Shown here piece by piece: positions 7,612 through 16,338 of a stretch of 22,109 nucleotides of DNA; the first letter of the stretch is position 1, and each line of letters opens with the position of its first letter. Location of the stretch: the NCBI GenBank assembly GCA_001873585.1, contig MNZL01000111.1:1-22109 (forward strand), written 5' to 3'. Under the pieces are notes generated by a model. That model was given only the letters and a program-made list of their open reading frames with translations. It had not been told where the DNA came from and made no database searches. Both the position numbers and the translations under genes were made by a program. The stretch comes from Rhodobacterales bacterium CG2_30_65_12. Lineage in GTDB: Bacteria > Pseudomonadota > Alphaproteobacteria > Rhodobacterales > Rhodobacteraceae.

Positions 7612-8004
7612 TCAATCGCCGCGCGTGCGATCTTGCTTGCGATGGCGGTCGGCGTCCTCGCGCGCGCGCATCTGGCGCAGGGCATCGCGTTTGCCAAAGG
7701 CTTTCTGCGCGCGCAAGCGCTGCGCTTCACGCCGGGCGGCAATTTCCGCAGCCTCCCGCGAGAGCCGCGCACCTGTCCGGACCAACCAGGCAGACCAGAG
7801 CCCATCCTGCCCGGCGAGAAAGGCAAAGTCATCGCCCCCTCCGCCGGATTGGAGCATTTCTGCACGGGCGTTTCGCGCTTCCGCAAGCGCTGCCAACTCT
7901 GCGGTGCGCGCGGCCAGTTCCGCAGAGACTGCGTTGAGCCGGGCCAGTTCGGCATCGAACATCATGGCAGCGATCGCCTCGAGCCCCGCAAGATCCCGGC
8001 TCAT
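7612..8004 (-). CDS. FliJ-like coiled-coil protein, coupled to flhB
   Basis: Predicted 130-residue soluble protein, almost entirely helical: a heptad-rich first helix (about residues 4-50, LARLNAVSAELAARTAELAA), a short glycine/aspartate turn (53-60), then a basic helix from about 68 to the end. This antiparallel coiled-coil plan, small size, charge and location suggest a FliJ-type export stalk or chaperone that works with FliI and FlhA. No sequence motif proves it. The start at 8004 overlaps the flhB stop as ATGA. Last gene of the minus-strand run. It could instead be an unrelated coiled-coil accessory of Rhodobacterales flagella. Confidence 0.55.
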   Translation of the reverse strand: MSRDLAGLEAIAAMMFDAELARLNAVSAELAARTAELAALAEARNARAEMLQSGGGGDDFAFLAGQDGLWSAWLVRTGARLSREAAEIAARREAQRLRAQKAFGKRDALRQMRAREDADRHRKQDRTRGD

Positions 8005-9110
8005 CGCGCGCCGGTCCCGGCCATCCCCATGCGCGCCCGCATCTTGCGGCGCATTGCCTCGGCGAAACGGATAGCGGCGGCGATTGCCTGGTAGTGTTCG
8101 GGCCGGATTTCGGCTCCGACCTCGACGCTGGCATAGATCGCCCGCGCCGTTGGTGGATCGCTGTGAATTGGCACGCCAGCCTTGGCGGCCACCTCGCGGA
8201 TACGCGCCGCCACTTCGTCGGTCCCTTTGGCCACGCACACCGGCACCTCTCCAGACAAGCGGCTCCATTTCAGCGCCACCGCATAATGCGTCGGGTTCAC
8301 CACCACCACATCGGCCGTGGGCACATCGGCCAGCATCCGGTTCATGGCGATCGCATAACCCTTCTGGCGGCGCTGCTGCTTCATCTGTGGATCGCCTTCG
8401 TTTTCTTTGCCTTCATCCATCAGCTCTTTGCGAGACATCCGGTTTTTCCGCAGGTGTTCCTGGTGCTGCCAGAAAAAATCGACGCCACCAATGACGACCG
8501 CGATAAGGAGTACGCGCGTCAAGAACCGCACCCCGAGATCGAGCAGAACCACGGTGGTTAGCGCCGGGGTAAGCGCGAGGGTGCCCAGCATTTCGGGCAA
8601 CTGCCGCCAAAGGAAAACCGCGAGCACCGTCGAGTAGATCGCAAGTTTGGCGAAGCTTTTGGCGAATTCAAACACGCCCGTGCGGCCAAACTTGTTTTTC
8701 GCGTTGGCGATCAGGTCGATCCGGCTGAGCTTGGGCTGCAACTTCTCCGGCGCAACGGAAAAACTGCGCAGCGCGATCGTGGTCAGCAGCACGAAGGCGG
8801 CCGGAATGGCAACCCAGGGCAGGAACGCCACGCCGATCTCGGCCATGATCGCGCCTGCGGCGGCGTGGCCACCACCATCAAACATATCGCGCGAAAGCTC
8901 GGCGGCGCGCGAAAGCAGCCCTGCCATCGTCGCCCCCGCCTCGCGCAGGATCGGCGCGCCTATGGTGACAGAGACCAGGATAAACCCGCCGTAGGCTGCG
9001 GCAGTGGAAAGATCGCTCGAGCGTGGAACTTCGCCTTTGCGCCGGGCATCGTCGAGCTTCTTCTGTGTTGGTTCGTGTTGCTTTTCGTCCGGGTCCTGAC
9101 CGTCGGCCAT
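8001..9110 (-). CDS. flhB: Flagellar export switch protein FlhB
   Basis: Predicted 369-residue inner-membrane protein. It has the usual N-terminal EPTQKKLDDARRKGEVPRS, about four membrane segments (within residues 35-215) and a cytoplasmic domain. The autocleavage motif NPTH lies at residues 272-275 (VVNPTHYAVAL). FlhB switches export from rod/hook to filament substrates, and cleavage occurs between N and P. The linker MSRKELMDEGKENEGDPQMK is well conserved. The start overlaps the fliR stop by one base and the stop overlaps the next gene, so translation is probably coupled. Confidence 0.97.
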   Translation of the reverse strand: MADGQDPDEKQHEPTQKKLDDARRKGEVPRSSDLSTAAAYGGFILVSVTIGAPILREAGATMAGLLSRAAELSRDMFDGGGHAAAGAIMAEIGVAFLPWVAIPAAFVLLTTIALRSFSVAPEKLQPKLSRIDLIANAKNKFGRTGVFEFAKSFAKLAIYSTVLAVFLWRQLPEMLGTLALTPALTTVVLLDLGVRFLTRVLLIAVVIGGVDFFWQHQEHLRKNRMSRKELMDEGKENEGDPQMKQQRRQKGYAIAMNRMLADVPTADVVVVNPTHYAVALKWSRLSGEVPVCVAKGTDEVAARIREVAAKAGVPIHSDPPTARAIYASVEVGAEIRPEHYQAIAAAIRFAEAMRRKMRARMGMAGTGAR

Positions 9111-9886
9111 CAGTCACCTCCGAATGGGTTTGCAAGAAATGCCGAAAAGGCATCGCCCCAGATCCCGAGCAGGATCGGGGCGGTCAGGAACAGCAAGAGC
9201 AGGCCGCCCGCCGTGATCGCCGGCGCGCCGACGAAGGCCACCATGAGCTGTGGCATCGCGCGGTTTATCACGCCGAGCGCCACGTTGTAGACGAGCGAGG
9301 CGACGACGAAGGGTGCAGCCAGTGTGAAGGCCAGCGCAAAGGCGTCGGCCACCCGCATCAGGCCCCAGGCTGAGACGATTTCGGCCCCGGGCAGCGCGCC
9401 CGGAGGAAAGATTTCGTAGGACAGGATGAGGATCTCGGCCAGCCGCACATGAAGCCCGAGCATCACCGCCAGCGCCAGCCCGCCGACGAGTAGAACGTGG
9501 CCCATGGCGGGCTGCGGATCGGCGTTCTGGCCACCGAAGATCTGCGCCAGAGAGGTGGCCTGGGCCGCCATCGACCCGGCCATCTGCAACGCGAGCACAA
9601 ACATCCGGACCACCGCTCCGACAGCGAGCCCGGCGATGGTTTCGGTGAGCACAAAAAGCCCTGGCGCGCGCGACCCGGCGATGAAAGGGGGAAGGTCAGG
9701 GGCCACGGCCGGCAGCACAACGAGGGTAAACGCCAGCGCCAGAGAGAGGCGCACGCGCTCCGGTACGGCCCGCTCGCCAAACACCGGAAACAGCGCCATC
9801 GCCGCGCCCACGCGCAAGAAAACCGCAAAGCCAGCCACCAGCCATTGCTGGCCAAGGTCGGCCAGAGTGGCCAGTGCCTCGGTCAT
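9110..9886 (-). CDS. fliR: Flagellar export gate protein FliR
   Basis: Predicted 258-residue inner-membrane protein with about six hydrophobic segments, the normal size and plan of FliR in the FliP-FliQ-FliR gate. Recognisable blocks are FLRVGAAMALFPVFGERAVP near residues 23-42 and LAQIFGGQNADPQPAMGH in the middle. Further on are VYNVALGVINRAMPQLMVAF and a hydrophobic C terminus. The start overlaps the flhA stop by four bases (ATGA). Confidence 0.96.
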   Translation of the reverse strand: MTEALATLADLGQQWLVAGFAVFLRVGAAMALFPVFGERAVPERVRLSLALAFTLVVLPAVAPDLPPFIAGSRAPGLFVLTETIAGLAVGAVVRMFVLALQMAGSMAAQATSLAQIFGGQNADPQPAMGHVLLVGGLALAVMLGLHVRLAEILILSYEIFPPGALPGAEIVSAWGLMRVADAFALAFTLAAPFVVASLVYNVALGVINRAMPQLMVAFVGAPAITAGGLLLLFLTAPILLGIWGDAFSAFLANPFGGD

Positions 9887-11967
9887 GCCGGCACCAGGCC
9901 AACAAGCGAAGGCCGCGCCTCGGTGCCGATTTCGTCAAAGGAAAACACAGGGTTGCCGATTCCCTTGGCGCTGAGCACCGTGCGCAGGAAGCGGCGGCGG
10001 CGGGTGGAGGTGACGACCGCCGGGTAAATCCCGTTTTCGCCGGCACGCGCGAGCTTTTCGGCGACGCCATTGGCCAGCCGCGTAAACATGTCGGGCGGCA
10101 GGGCGATATCCTGACCACCGCGCTCGCCGTCGATCTGGTAGGTGGTAAAGGTCTCTTCCCATTCCGGGGCGAGTTGAACGAGCGGCAGCGTGCCATCGTC
10201 GCGGCGCAACTCGGCAACGAGTTGAAACCCGAGCCGTTGGCGCACATGTTCGCAGATCGCCTCGGGCACGGCGTAAACCGGGCGCGCCTCGGCGATGGCT
10301 TCGAGGATCAAGGGCAAGTTGCGGATCGAAACCCGCTCTTCGAGCAGCAGCCGCAGCACCGTCATCAACACATCGACCGGCACCTTGTCGGGCACCAGCT
10401 CGTCGAGCAGGCGGCGGTTGGCCTCGGCCCGGGCGGGATCGGACAGGTTGGCAAATTCATCAAGCAGGCGGCGCAGCGCCTTCAAGCTGAGGAGCCGCGC
10501 GAAATTGCGTTTCATCACCTCAAGCAGATGGGTGGCGAGCACCTCGGTCGGGGTCACCACCGTTCCGCCCTGTAGTGCGATGGCCTCTTGGTCTTCGGTG
10601 GCGATCCAGCGAGCGGGCGCGCCATAGACAGGTTCGCTGACGTCTTCACCTGGCGGCAGTTCAAGCTCGGAGCCGGTCAGGATGGCCAACGCACGGTTTG
10701 GTCGCAGCCGGTCGCGCGCCTGTTCGACGCCCTGGATCCGCACCACGTAGGCACCGTTTGGAAGCGACGGATCGTCGGTCAGGCGAATCTCCGGCAGGAT
10801 CAGGCCGTAGACGCTGGCGACGTGGTTGCGCATGTTGGCGATCCGCGCGTCAAGCCCAGTAGCCGGGTCGAGCACCATGGTTACCAGATCGGTGGCGAAT
10901 TCGACGTGGATATCGTCGAGATCGAGCACATCGCCAATCGATTCGGCGCGAGGCTTGGCCGTGCCGGCCGCGTCGAGCGCGACGGCGGCGGCCTCAACCG
11001 CCTGTTTGCTGCGCCGATGGCCCCAATACGCCGCAGAGCCTAGGGCTATGGCGCCAAACACAAACGGCAGGAACGGCAGGCCGGGCACCAGGGCGAAAAG
11101 CGCCATCAGCACCGCCACGGTGGCAAGTGCGGGCGGGTACCGGCCAAGCTGGGTGAAAAGCGCGAGATCGGTCGCGCCGGTCGCGCCGCCGCGTGCGAGC
11201 AGGAGCGCGGAGGCAATCGAAATGATGACGGCCGGGATCTGGCTCACCAAGCCGTCGCCCACGGTCAGGATCGCGTAGGTCTCGAAGGCGCGGCCGATGT
11301 CCATGCCATGAATGGCGACGCCCATCACCAGGCCCATCACGATGTTGAGAATCGTGATCAGCAAGCCAGCGATGGCATCGCCCTTGACGAATTTCGATGC
11401 GCCGTCGAGCGAGCCAAAAAAGGTCGTTTCCGCCTGTTCGCGTTCGCGCCGCTCCTTTGCCTCTTCGTGGGTTATCGCACCCGAGGCAACGTCGGCGTCG
11501 ATGGCGAGCTGTTTGCCCGGCATGGCATCGAGGGCGAAGCGCGCGCCCACTTCCGCCATGCGCCCGGCACCTTTTGTGATCACGATAAAATTGACGATCA
11601 ACAGCACACCGAAGACAACGAGCCCCAGAAAAACGCTGCCCGACATCACGAAATTGGCAAACCCCTCGATCACGTTGCCAGCCGCGCCGGTGCCGGTATG
11701 TCCGTTGCCGATGATGAGCTTGGTCGACGAGACATTGAGCGAGAGACGCAACATCAGCGAGGCGAGCAGCACCGTGGGAAAGGCCGAGAAATCGAGCGGG
11801 CGCTCGATGAACAGCGTGACCGTAAACATCAGGATCGCCAGCGCGAACGAGGTGGCGAGGCCAACATCGAGCACCCAAGCCGGCATTGGCAGGATCATCA
11901 TGACGATGATCGCCATGAGCGTGAGGGCGAGAAGGATCGTTGGTCGGAAGATTTGTGCGAACGCCAT
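9883..11967 (-). CDS. flhA: Flagellar export gate protein FlhA
   Basis: Predicted 694-residue protein: about eight membrane helices in the first 330 residues and a large cytoplasmic platform domain that docks late chaperone-substrate complexes and FliJ. The FHIPEP signature region RLSLNVSSTKLIIGNGH lies near residues 70-90. The charged loop GARFALDAMPGKQLAIDADV, central to proton coupling in this family, is present. An ATG two codons upstream (11973) is possible, but the gagg at 11974-11977 sits six bases before the ATG at 11967 and none before 11973, so I chose 11967. Second promoter-proximal export gene of the run after the transglycosylase. Confidence 0.96.
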   Translation of the reverse strand: MAFAQIFRPTILLALTLMAIIVMMILPMPAWVLDVGLATSFALAILMFTVTLFIERPLDFSAFPTVLLASLMLRLSLNVSSTKLIIGNGHTGTGAAGNVIEGFANFVMSGSVFLGLVVFGVLLIVNFIVITKGAGRMAEVGARFALDAMPGKQLAIDADVASGAITHEEAKERREREQAETTFFGSLDGASKFVKGDAIAGLLITILNIVMGLVMGVAIHGMDIGRAFETYAILTVGDGLVSQIPAVIISIASALLLARGGATGATDLALFTQLGRYPPALATVAVLMALFALVPGLPFLPFVFGAIALGSAAYWGHRRSKQAVEAAAVALDAAGTAKPRAESIGDVLDLDDIHVEFATDLVTMVLDPATGLDARIANMRNHVASVYGLILPEIRLTDDPSLPNGAYVVRIQGVEQARDRLRPNRALAILTGSELELPPGEDVSEPVYGAPARWIATEDQEAIALQGGTVVTPTEVLATHLLEVMKRNFARLLSLKALRRLLDEFANLSDPARAEANRRLLDELVPDKVPVDVLMTVLRLLLEERVSIRNLPLILEAIAEARPVYAVPEAICEHVRQRLGFQLVAELRRDDGTLPLVQLAPEWEETFTTYQIDGERGGQDIALPPDMFTRLANGVAEKLARAGENGIYPAVVTSTRRRRFLRTVLSAKGIGNPVFSFDEIGTEARPSLVGLVPA

Positions 11968-11973
11968 GATCAT

Positions 11974-11977
11974 CCTC
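11974..11977 (-). promoter_or_regulatory. flhA ribosome binding site deciding its start
   Basis: Minus-strand GAGG (inside GGCGAGG) abuts an ATG at 11973 and is six bases from the ATG at 11967. Normal spacing favours the inner ATG, giving MAFAQIFRP as the N terminus. Confidence 0.6.
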
Positions 11978-11982
11978 GCCGC

Positions 11983-12741
11983 CTAACTGGCGCCGTCAGC
12001 GCGAAACAGCGAGCGCGCCGACGGCTGTGTGGCGAGGGGCACAAGCGAGCCAAGCGCTGTGGCGCCCCCGGATTGCAGCAATGGGTAGGAATTCACCCGC
12101 ACGCGGATCATCGGGGTTGATGGCGATGCGGGCTTGTCCGGGGCAACCGCCACCACGCGAAGCGGAAGATCATCCTCGTTCTGCAACTGCGCGCGGTATG
12201 CGGCAAACCGGGCCTTGTAACGGTCGGCATATTCCGGTGTGCGCGAATGGTACGCCCCGGCCGCCGCCTCCCAATCTCCCGTTTCCGCATGGAGTTCGAG
12301 CAAAAAACGGGCAGCATAGCGGGCGTTTTCCGCCGGATCGAACATGGCTTCGATCGAGGTGAAATTCTGTTGGTGCCACTTGTAGTTGATCTGAAAGCAG
12401 CCAACGTCGAAACTCCGCGCGCCGCGTTTGAAATGTTCGTCGACATAGGCGAGGGCCGCGTCTTCGGTTTCGAACCAGACACCCTTGCCTTCCATGTTCA
12501 CGGTCCAGGGCCATGGTCTCGTTTCTCCGCCTCTTTCACGCCCTGTCTCGGTGAGAGAAATCGCCTTCAAGACCGAGACCGGCACGCCGGTTTCGGTCGC
12601 CGCCAGCACCGCGGCCCGATCGCAGATCAAGGACAAGTCGGAGCTCGCGGCAAATGCGGATGGCGCCTGCGAGGTCATTGCCATCACTGCCAATAGAAAC
12701 ATTGCGCCGGTCTTGCGGATCAGTGCACAGATCTTCGGCAT
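11983..12741 (-). CDS. Flagellar-cluster soluble lytic transglycosylase (SLT domain)
   Basis: Predicted 252-residue secreted peptidoglycan-cleaving enzyme. From the chosen start there is a good signal peptide (residues 1-31, basic start, hydrophobic core, AFA before ASS). An SLT-type lysozyme-like domain follows: ISLTETGR at 61-68 with likely catalytic Glu66, VGCFQINYKWHQQNF at 113-127, and AGAYHSRTPEYADRY near 161-175. A 60-residue proline-containing tail follows. The frame is open to 12828, but that extension is basic and unlike a signal sequence. In this group such an enzyme is thought to supply the wall-opening activity that FlgJ provides in enterics. No FlgJ is seen here. It is 15 bases ahead of flhA. 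Confidence 0.85.
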   Translation of the reverse strand: MPKICALIRKTGAMFLLAVMAMTSQAPSAFAASSDLSLICDRAAVLAATETGVPVSVLKAISLTETGRERGGETRPWPWTVNMEGKGVWFETEDAALAYVDEHFKRGARSFDVGCFQINYKWHQQNFTSIEAMFDPAENARYAARFLLELHAETGDWEAAAGAYHSRTPEYADRYKARFAAYRAQLQNEDDLPLRVVAVAPDKPASPSTPMIRVRVNSYPLLQSGGATALGSLVPLATQPSARSLFRADGAS

Positions 12742-12903
12742 GACCCAGATTCGGGCATACAAGGTTGGTCTGGGAGGCGGGTATTTGGCCTCGCCGACAC
12801 GCTTTCCGCGCCGATCTCTGAGTCGCATTTGGTCACCGCATTTCTTGCGTGGTCGTTGTCAGACTAGCCTCGAAGGATTTACAATTGGTAACGCCCGTCG
12901 CTG

Positions 12904-15375
12904 TCAGGCGCCGGGCAGGTCGGGTGGAGGCGTGACGGTTTGCAATAGGTCGTCCAGGACCGCCCGCGTCGCCCGGCTTTCATCGACGAGTGCGCTTGCT
13001 CGGGCAAGTGGAGGTTGCGTTTCCGACGCTTCCGGCACGGAAGCCGGTGGCAAGGCGGCGTTTGCGAGGTCTGGCACCGTGGCGATTGGCGGCTCGGCCG
13101 CAAGAGCGAGACTCCCACCCATCAGCCCGGCCGCAGCGGCGAGCGCGCCGGAACGAGACGCCACATCTTTCCAGATACCGCCGCGCCATGCCGCTCGCGT
13201 GCTGTTGTCATCGAGGCCGATAGTGGCGAACAACCGGGCCGATTGCGCGAAATCTCCAGCCTGCTCCATTGCCTGCGCACGCAAATTCACGGCGTCGGCT
13301 CCCTCGAGCCCGGCGAGATATCCCACCGCGACCTCCGGGCGGCCTTCGATCATCGCCGCGTGGGCAAACAGGAGGCGGTCGGGTTTGTCCGGCATCGCTC
13401 CTTCACCACCAAGCACCCTGCGCGCCGGCGCGGCGAGCCCAAGCTCAAGAAACCGCCGGGCAATATCCCGCCGCACCGGCGCTGCCAAAGTGACGGTCTC
13501 GTCAAGATGAGCCACGGCCAATTTCAAGAATGTCGTGTCAGAGGCATCGCGTGACAGGGCGCTGAAAACATCGGCAACGAGCGGCGCGATGCGTTCGGTG
13601 GTGAACATTGCAGTGCCCTGTACGACGGCCAGCCGATCGAACGCACCTTCAAGGTCACCGCTCATGGCTCGCGCGCGAAGCTCCATCACGATCAACTCCG
13701 CACCTTGCTCGGTTCCCTTGCGCTCAAAGGCCAGGCTTTGCAGGAGCGAGATCTGCTCCCGCGCGATCGCTTCGCCATTTGCCAGCGCAGCCTCGACACG
13801 GCTGAGAAGTGCCACGGGCAGATCATCACTTTCCAGCGCTATGACCTTATCCAATTGTGCGGCGGCGCGCCCGGTTTCTCCTGCGGCGAGATCGAGGCGG
13901 GCCGAGAGAACATCGAGACCCGGATCGCGTTCTTCCGTTCCGCGCGCAATCGCATTGCGAATCCGTTCTGCCGTGGCAATATCGGCAATATCGAGGAACG
14001 CGTCGGCCAGTCCGGGGCCAAGGTGGCGGCGCAGGTGGCGCGGCAATCCGGCGAAAGCCAGGGTGATTGCCTCGGTATTGATCGATTGACCGCGGAACAA
14101 CCGGGGCTGCGCCAGAGCGGCCCAAAGCGCGGTCGCCCCGTCACACGCCATTTGATCAATGAAGATTTCAGCCGTTTCGGCGTGGCCTGCATCAATAATT
14201 TCGGCCATTGCCGTGAGCAGATCGGGACGCACAACATCTGCGGAATACTGGCCGACAAGGGCCTTCGCCTCGGCTCCGAAGGTGATGTAGAGGTAATGTC
14301 GCGCCAGATCCGTCACGCCGACACCGTTGGCAAGGTCGAACTCACCTATGAGTCGTGAGCGAAAGGCGCCGATATCGGCACCGTTTTCGATCGGTCCGCC
14401 CCAGCCGGAAATATCGAACATTTCTGGATCGGTGCACGCCCCGCCTTCGTCTGTTGTCGCCCGATCCGGCATGTTGGCCGGCAAGGCGCGGTCAATCCCG
14501 GTTTCAATCGCGACATGTCCCCTGGGCGTGACAGCCAAGGTGGCTGCACGCGGCTGCTCCGGTGCCTCCGGCTCGGGCGCGGGGGGCGGCACCCTGTGTG
14601 TCGCCGCGAGGATATCACCCTCGATCTGGCTCATATCGGCTTCGATCAGGCCCTGTGACGCCGCCCGGGCTATCTGTTCGATCAACGCCGCCTCGGCCTC
14701 GGTTACACGTTCACGAGCGATTTGCTCAGGGGCACCGGCCGGTATCGGTTGATTCCTTTGCACGGTCCGGGCTGCAGCCGGGGCCCGCGCAGTCGCCGCC
14801 GATGGGCGGGATGCAGACGCCGTCGCCCCCTCGGCAGAGCGCGACGGTAGCAGTAGTGGCAAACCGGCACGCCCGCCGATATCGCGGTCACTCGGCAGAG
14901 CGGTGCCCAACTCGTTTACGGCTCGCGCAACCACGCGAGGGCCAAGCGCGGACCCTGATCCGGATGATGCGGCGGGCTCCGAAATTGCCAATGTGATCTC
15001 ATAGGGTGAGGCGCTGAAGGGTGGCGGGCCGTCCTTGATATCCAGAACCACCCGGCCATCGCGCAGCACGAACGCATCGGCATGACAGCCACAGTCCACT
15101 GCGATGAACAGCCGACCGTCGCCACGATCCTCAAGTGCGCGGATCCGGGCGCGAGAGATGCGATCGAAGGCCGCGCGCAAGTCCCAGTGCAGATCGGTTC
15201 TCTCGGGGCGGAATTCATAGCCACCGTCGACTCGGCCGAACGCCCAGTCGGGAGCGCCATCAAAGTCCAGCACGAGGCGCGAAAAATCAGCGTGATCGCC
15301 GGACCGGACAACGACGGATTCCGCGCGGGCCAACAAAGGCCACAGGATCAGGAGGACTGCGAGAAGCCGGATCAT
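12904..15375 (-). CDS. Large periplasmic helical-repeat protein coupled to motA (function unknown)
   Basis: Predicted 823-residue exported protein, not of a family I can name with certainty. Residues 1-18 form a signal peptide (MIRLLAVLLILWPLLARA). Residues 20-130 look like a beta-rich AMIN-like domain (SRLVLDFDGAPDWAFGRVD, then RVVLDIKDGPPPF) with a CGC pair at 95-97. Residues 135-310 are a low-complexity alanine/proline linker with one short helix (225-255). Residues 330-735 are TPR/Sel1-like helical hairpins (for example AAPVRRDIARRFLELGLAAP, AHAAMIEGRPEVAVGYLAGL). A hydrophobic alanine-rich patch (742-760) and an acidic/proline tail end it. The start overlaps the motA stop by four bases (ATGA). 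By position it may play the part of the rhizobial MotC, which binds MotB in the periplasm, but length and sequence are not evidently MotC. Confidence 0.85.
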   Translation of the reverse strand: MIRLLAVLLILWPLLARAESVVVRSGDHADFSRLVLDFDGAPDWAFGRVDGGYEFRPERTDLHWDLRAAFDRISRARIRALEDRGDGRLFIAVDCGCHADAFVLRDGRVVLDIKDGPPPFSASPYEITLAISEPAASSGSGSALGPRVVARAVNELGTALPSDRDIGGRAGLPLLLPSRSAEGATASASRPSAATARAPAAARTVQRNQPIPAGAPEQIARERVTEAEAALIEQIARAASQGLIEADMSQIEGDILAATHRVPPPAPEPEAPEQPRAATLAVTPRGHVAIETGIDRALPANMPDRATTDEGGACTDPEMFDISGWGGPIENGADIGAFRSRLIGEFDLANGVGVTDLARHYLYITFGAEAKALVGQYSADVVRPDLLTAMAEIIDAGHAETAEIFIDQMACDGATALWAALAQPRLFRGQSINTEAITLAFAGLPRHLRRHLGPGLADAFLDIADIATAERIRNAIARGTEERDPGLDVLSARLDLAAGETGRAAAQLDKVIALESDDLPVALLSRVEAALANGEAIAREQISLLQSLAFERKGTEQGAELIVMELRARAMSGDLEGAFDRLAVVQGTAMFTTERIAPLVADVFSALSRDASDTTFLKLAVAHLDETVTLAAPVRRDIARRFLELGLAAPARRVLGGEGAMPDKPDRLLFAHAAMIEGRPEVAVGYLAGLEGADAVNLRAQAMEQAGDFAQSARLFATIGLDDNSTRAAWRGGIWKDVASRSGALAAAAGLMGGSLALAAEPPIATVPDLANAALPPASVPEASETQPPLARASALVDESRATRAVLDDLLQTVTPPPDLPGA

Positions 15376-16241
15376 GCCGCGTCTTTCTTGACCTCTTTCA
15401 GCGCCTCTTCGAGCTCGGAAAAGCTCGGGCGGAAATGGCTCGGCGTGTTTTGGCGCCCGACTTCGATGCAGATATTGGTGGAATGGTTATGCAGGTTGGC
15501 CACCAGCACTTCGCGGATAAGCTGGTAAAAGTGCGAATCTTCTTCGACCACCGTGGTGAGTTTGGCGGCAAAGGGGCCAACCAGACCATAAGCCAGAAAA
15601 ACACCAAGAAAAGTGCCGACAAGCGCACCGCCGATCAACTTGCCGAGAATTTCAGGCGGCTGGTCGATCGACCCCATGGTCTTGATCACGCCCAGCACAG
15701 CGGCAACGATGCCGAGCGCGGGGAGCCCATCGGCAACCCCCTGCAGCGCGTGGCTGGAGTGCTCGGCGTGGTGCAGGTTGGCCTCCATCCGCTTTTCCAG
15801 CACCTCTTCCACCTGGTGCGGATCGTCATAGTTCATTGAGGCCGAGCGCAGCGTATCGCAGATCAGGTCAATCGCCTCATGGTCGGCGAGAATCCTCGGA
15901 TACTTGGAGAAGATCGCGCTTTCCGAGGGTGTCTCGATATGTTCCTCCAGCGCGACGGCATTCTGGCGCGCCTGTCGGATCAACTCGAACAGGAGGCACA
16001 GCAAATCCTTGTAGTCCTCCGGCTTCCACTTCGGCCCCTTGAAGACGCGCCCGATGTCTTTCAGCGTGTGCTTGATCGCCGCGACATCATTGGAGATCAC
16101 GAAGGCCCCGGCGGCGGCACCGCCGATCATGGTGAACTCGAAGGGCAGAGATTTCAGGATGATCGCCATCTTGCCGCCGGCAGCGATATAGCCGCCGAAA
16201 ACCATCACGAAGATCATCGCGATACCGACAAAACCGATCAT
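15372..16241 (-). CDS. motA: Flagellar stator ion-channel protein MotA
   Basis: Predicted 289-residue inner-membrane stator subunit with four membrane segments (about 1-22, 33-51, 172-190, 203-223) and a large cytoplasmic loop. Residues matching functional positions of enteric MotA are visible: Arg92 and Glu100 in the loop (spaced as R90/E98), Pro174 in PALGIVAAVLGVIKTM and Pro223 in FLGVFLAYGLVGP. No motB follows; instead the 823-residue gene is coupled by ATGA overlap. The 97-bp gap upstream, to the MotE-like gene, could hold a separate promoter, and gggag lies just before the ATG. Confidence 0.96.
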   Translation of the reverse strand: MIGFVGIAMIFVMVFGGYIAAGGKMAIILKSLPFEFTMIGGAAAGAFVISNDVAAIKHTLKDIGRVFKGPKWKPEDYKDLLCLLFELIRQARQNAVALEEHIETPSESAIFSKYPRILADHEAIDLICDTLRSASMNYDDPHQVEEVLEKRMEANLHHAEHSSHALQGVADGLPALGIVAAVLGVIKTMGSIDQPPEILGKLIGGALVGTFLGVFLAYGLVGPFAAKLTTVVEEDSHFYQLIREVLVANLHNHSTNICIEVGRQNTPSHFRPSFSELEEALKEVKKDAA

Positions 16242-16338
16242 TCTGCACTTCTCCCAGTCACCGACCTTGCGTCAGACTCTCGCAAAAATAGTTTAACAAA
16301 GCCCCTACATCACTCCGCTCCTTGGACGCCTTTTATGG

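Noticed and set aside
7426..8094. 222-codon plus-strand frame across the convergent gap
   Set aside because: It is antisense to the FliJ-like gene and the end of flhB, has no ribosome binding site and an arginine/proline-rich composition typical of shadow frames.
12742..12828. N-terminal extension of the transglycosylase to an ATG at 12828
   Set aside because: The added 29 residues are basic and proline-rich and would bury a good signal peptide that begins at 12741.
16282..16296. Possible CtrA box upstream of motA (TTAA-N7-TTGC on the minus strand)
   Set aside because: Only six of eight conserved bases match, which is too weak to list as a site, although the position before motA is suitable.
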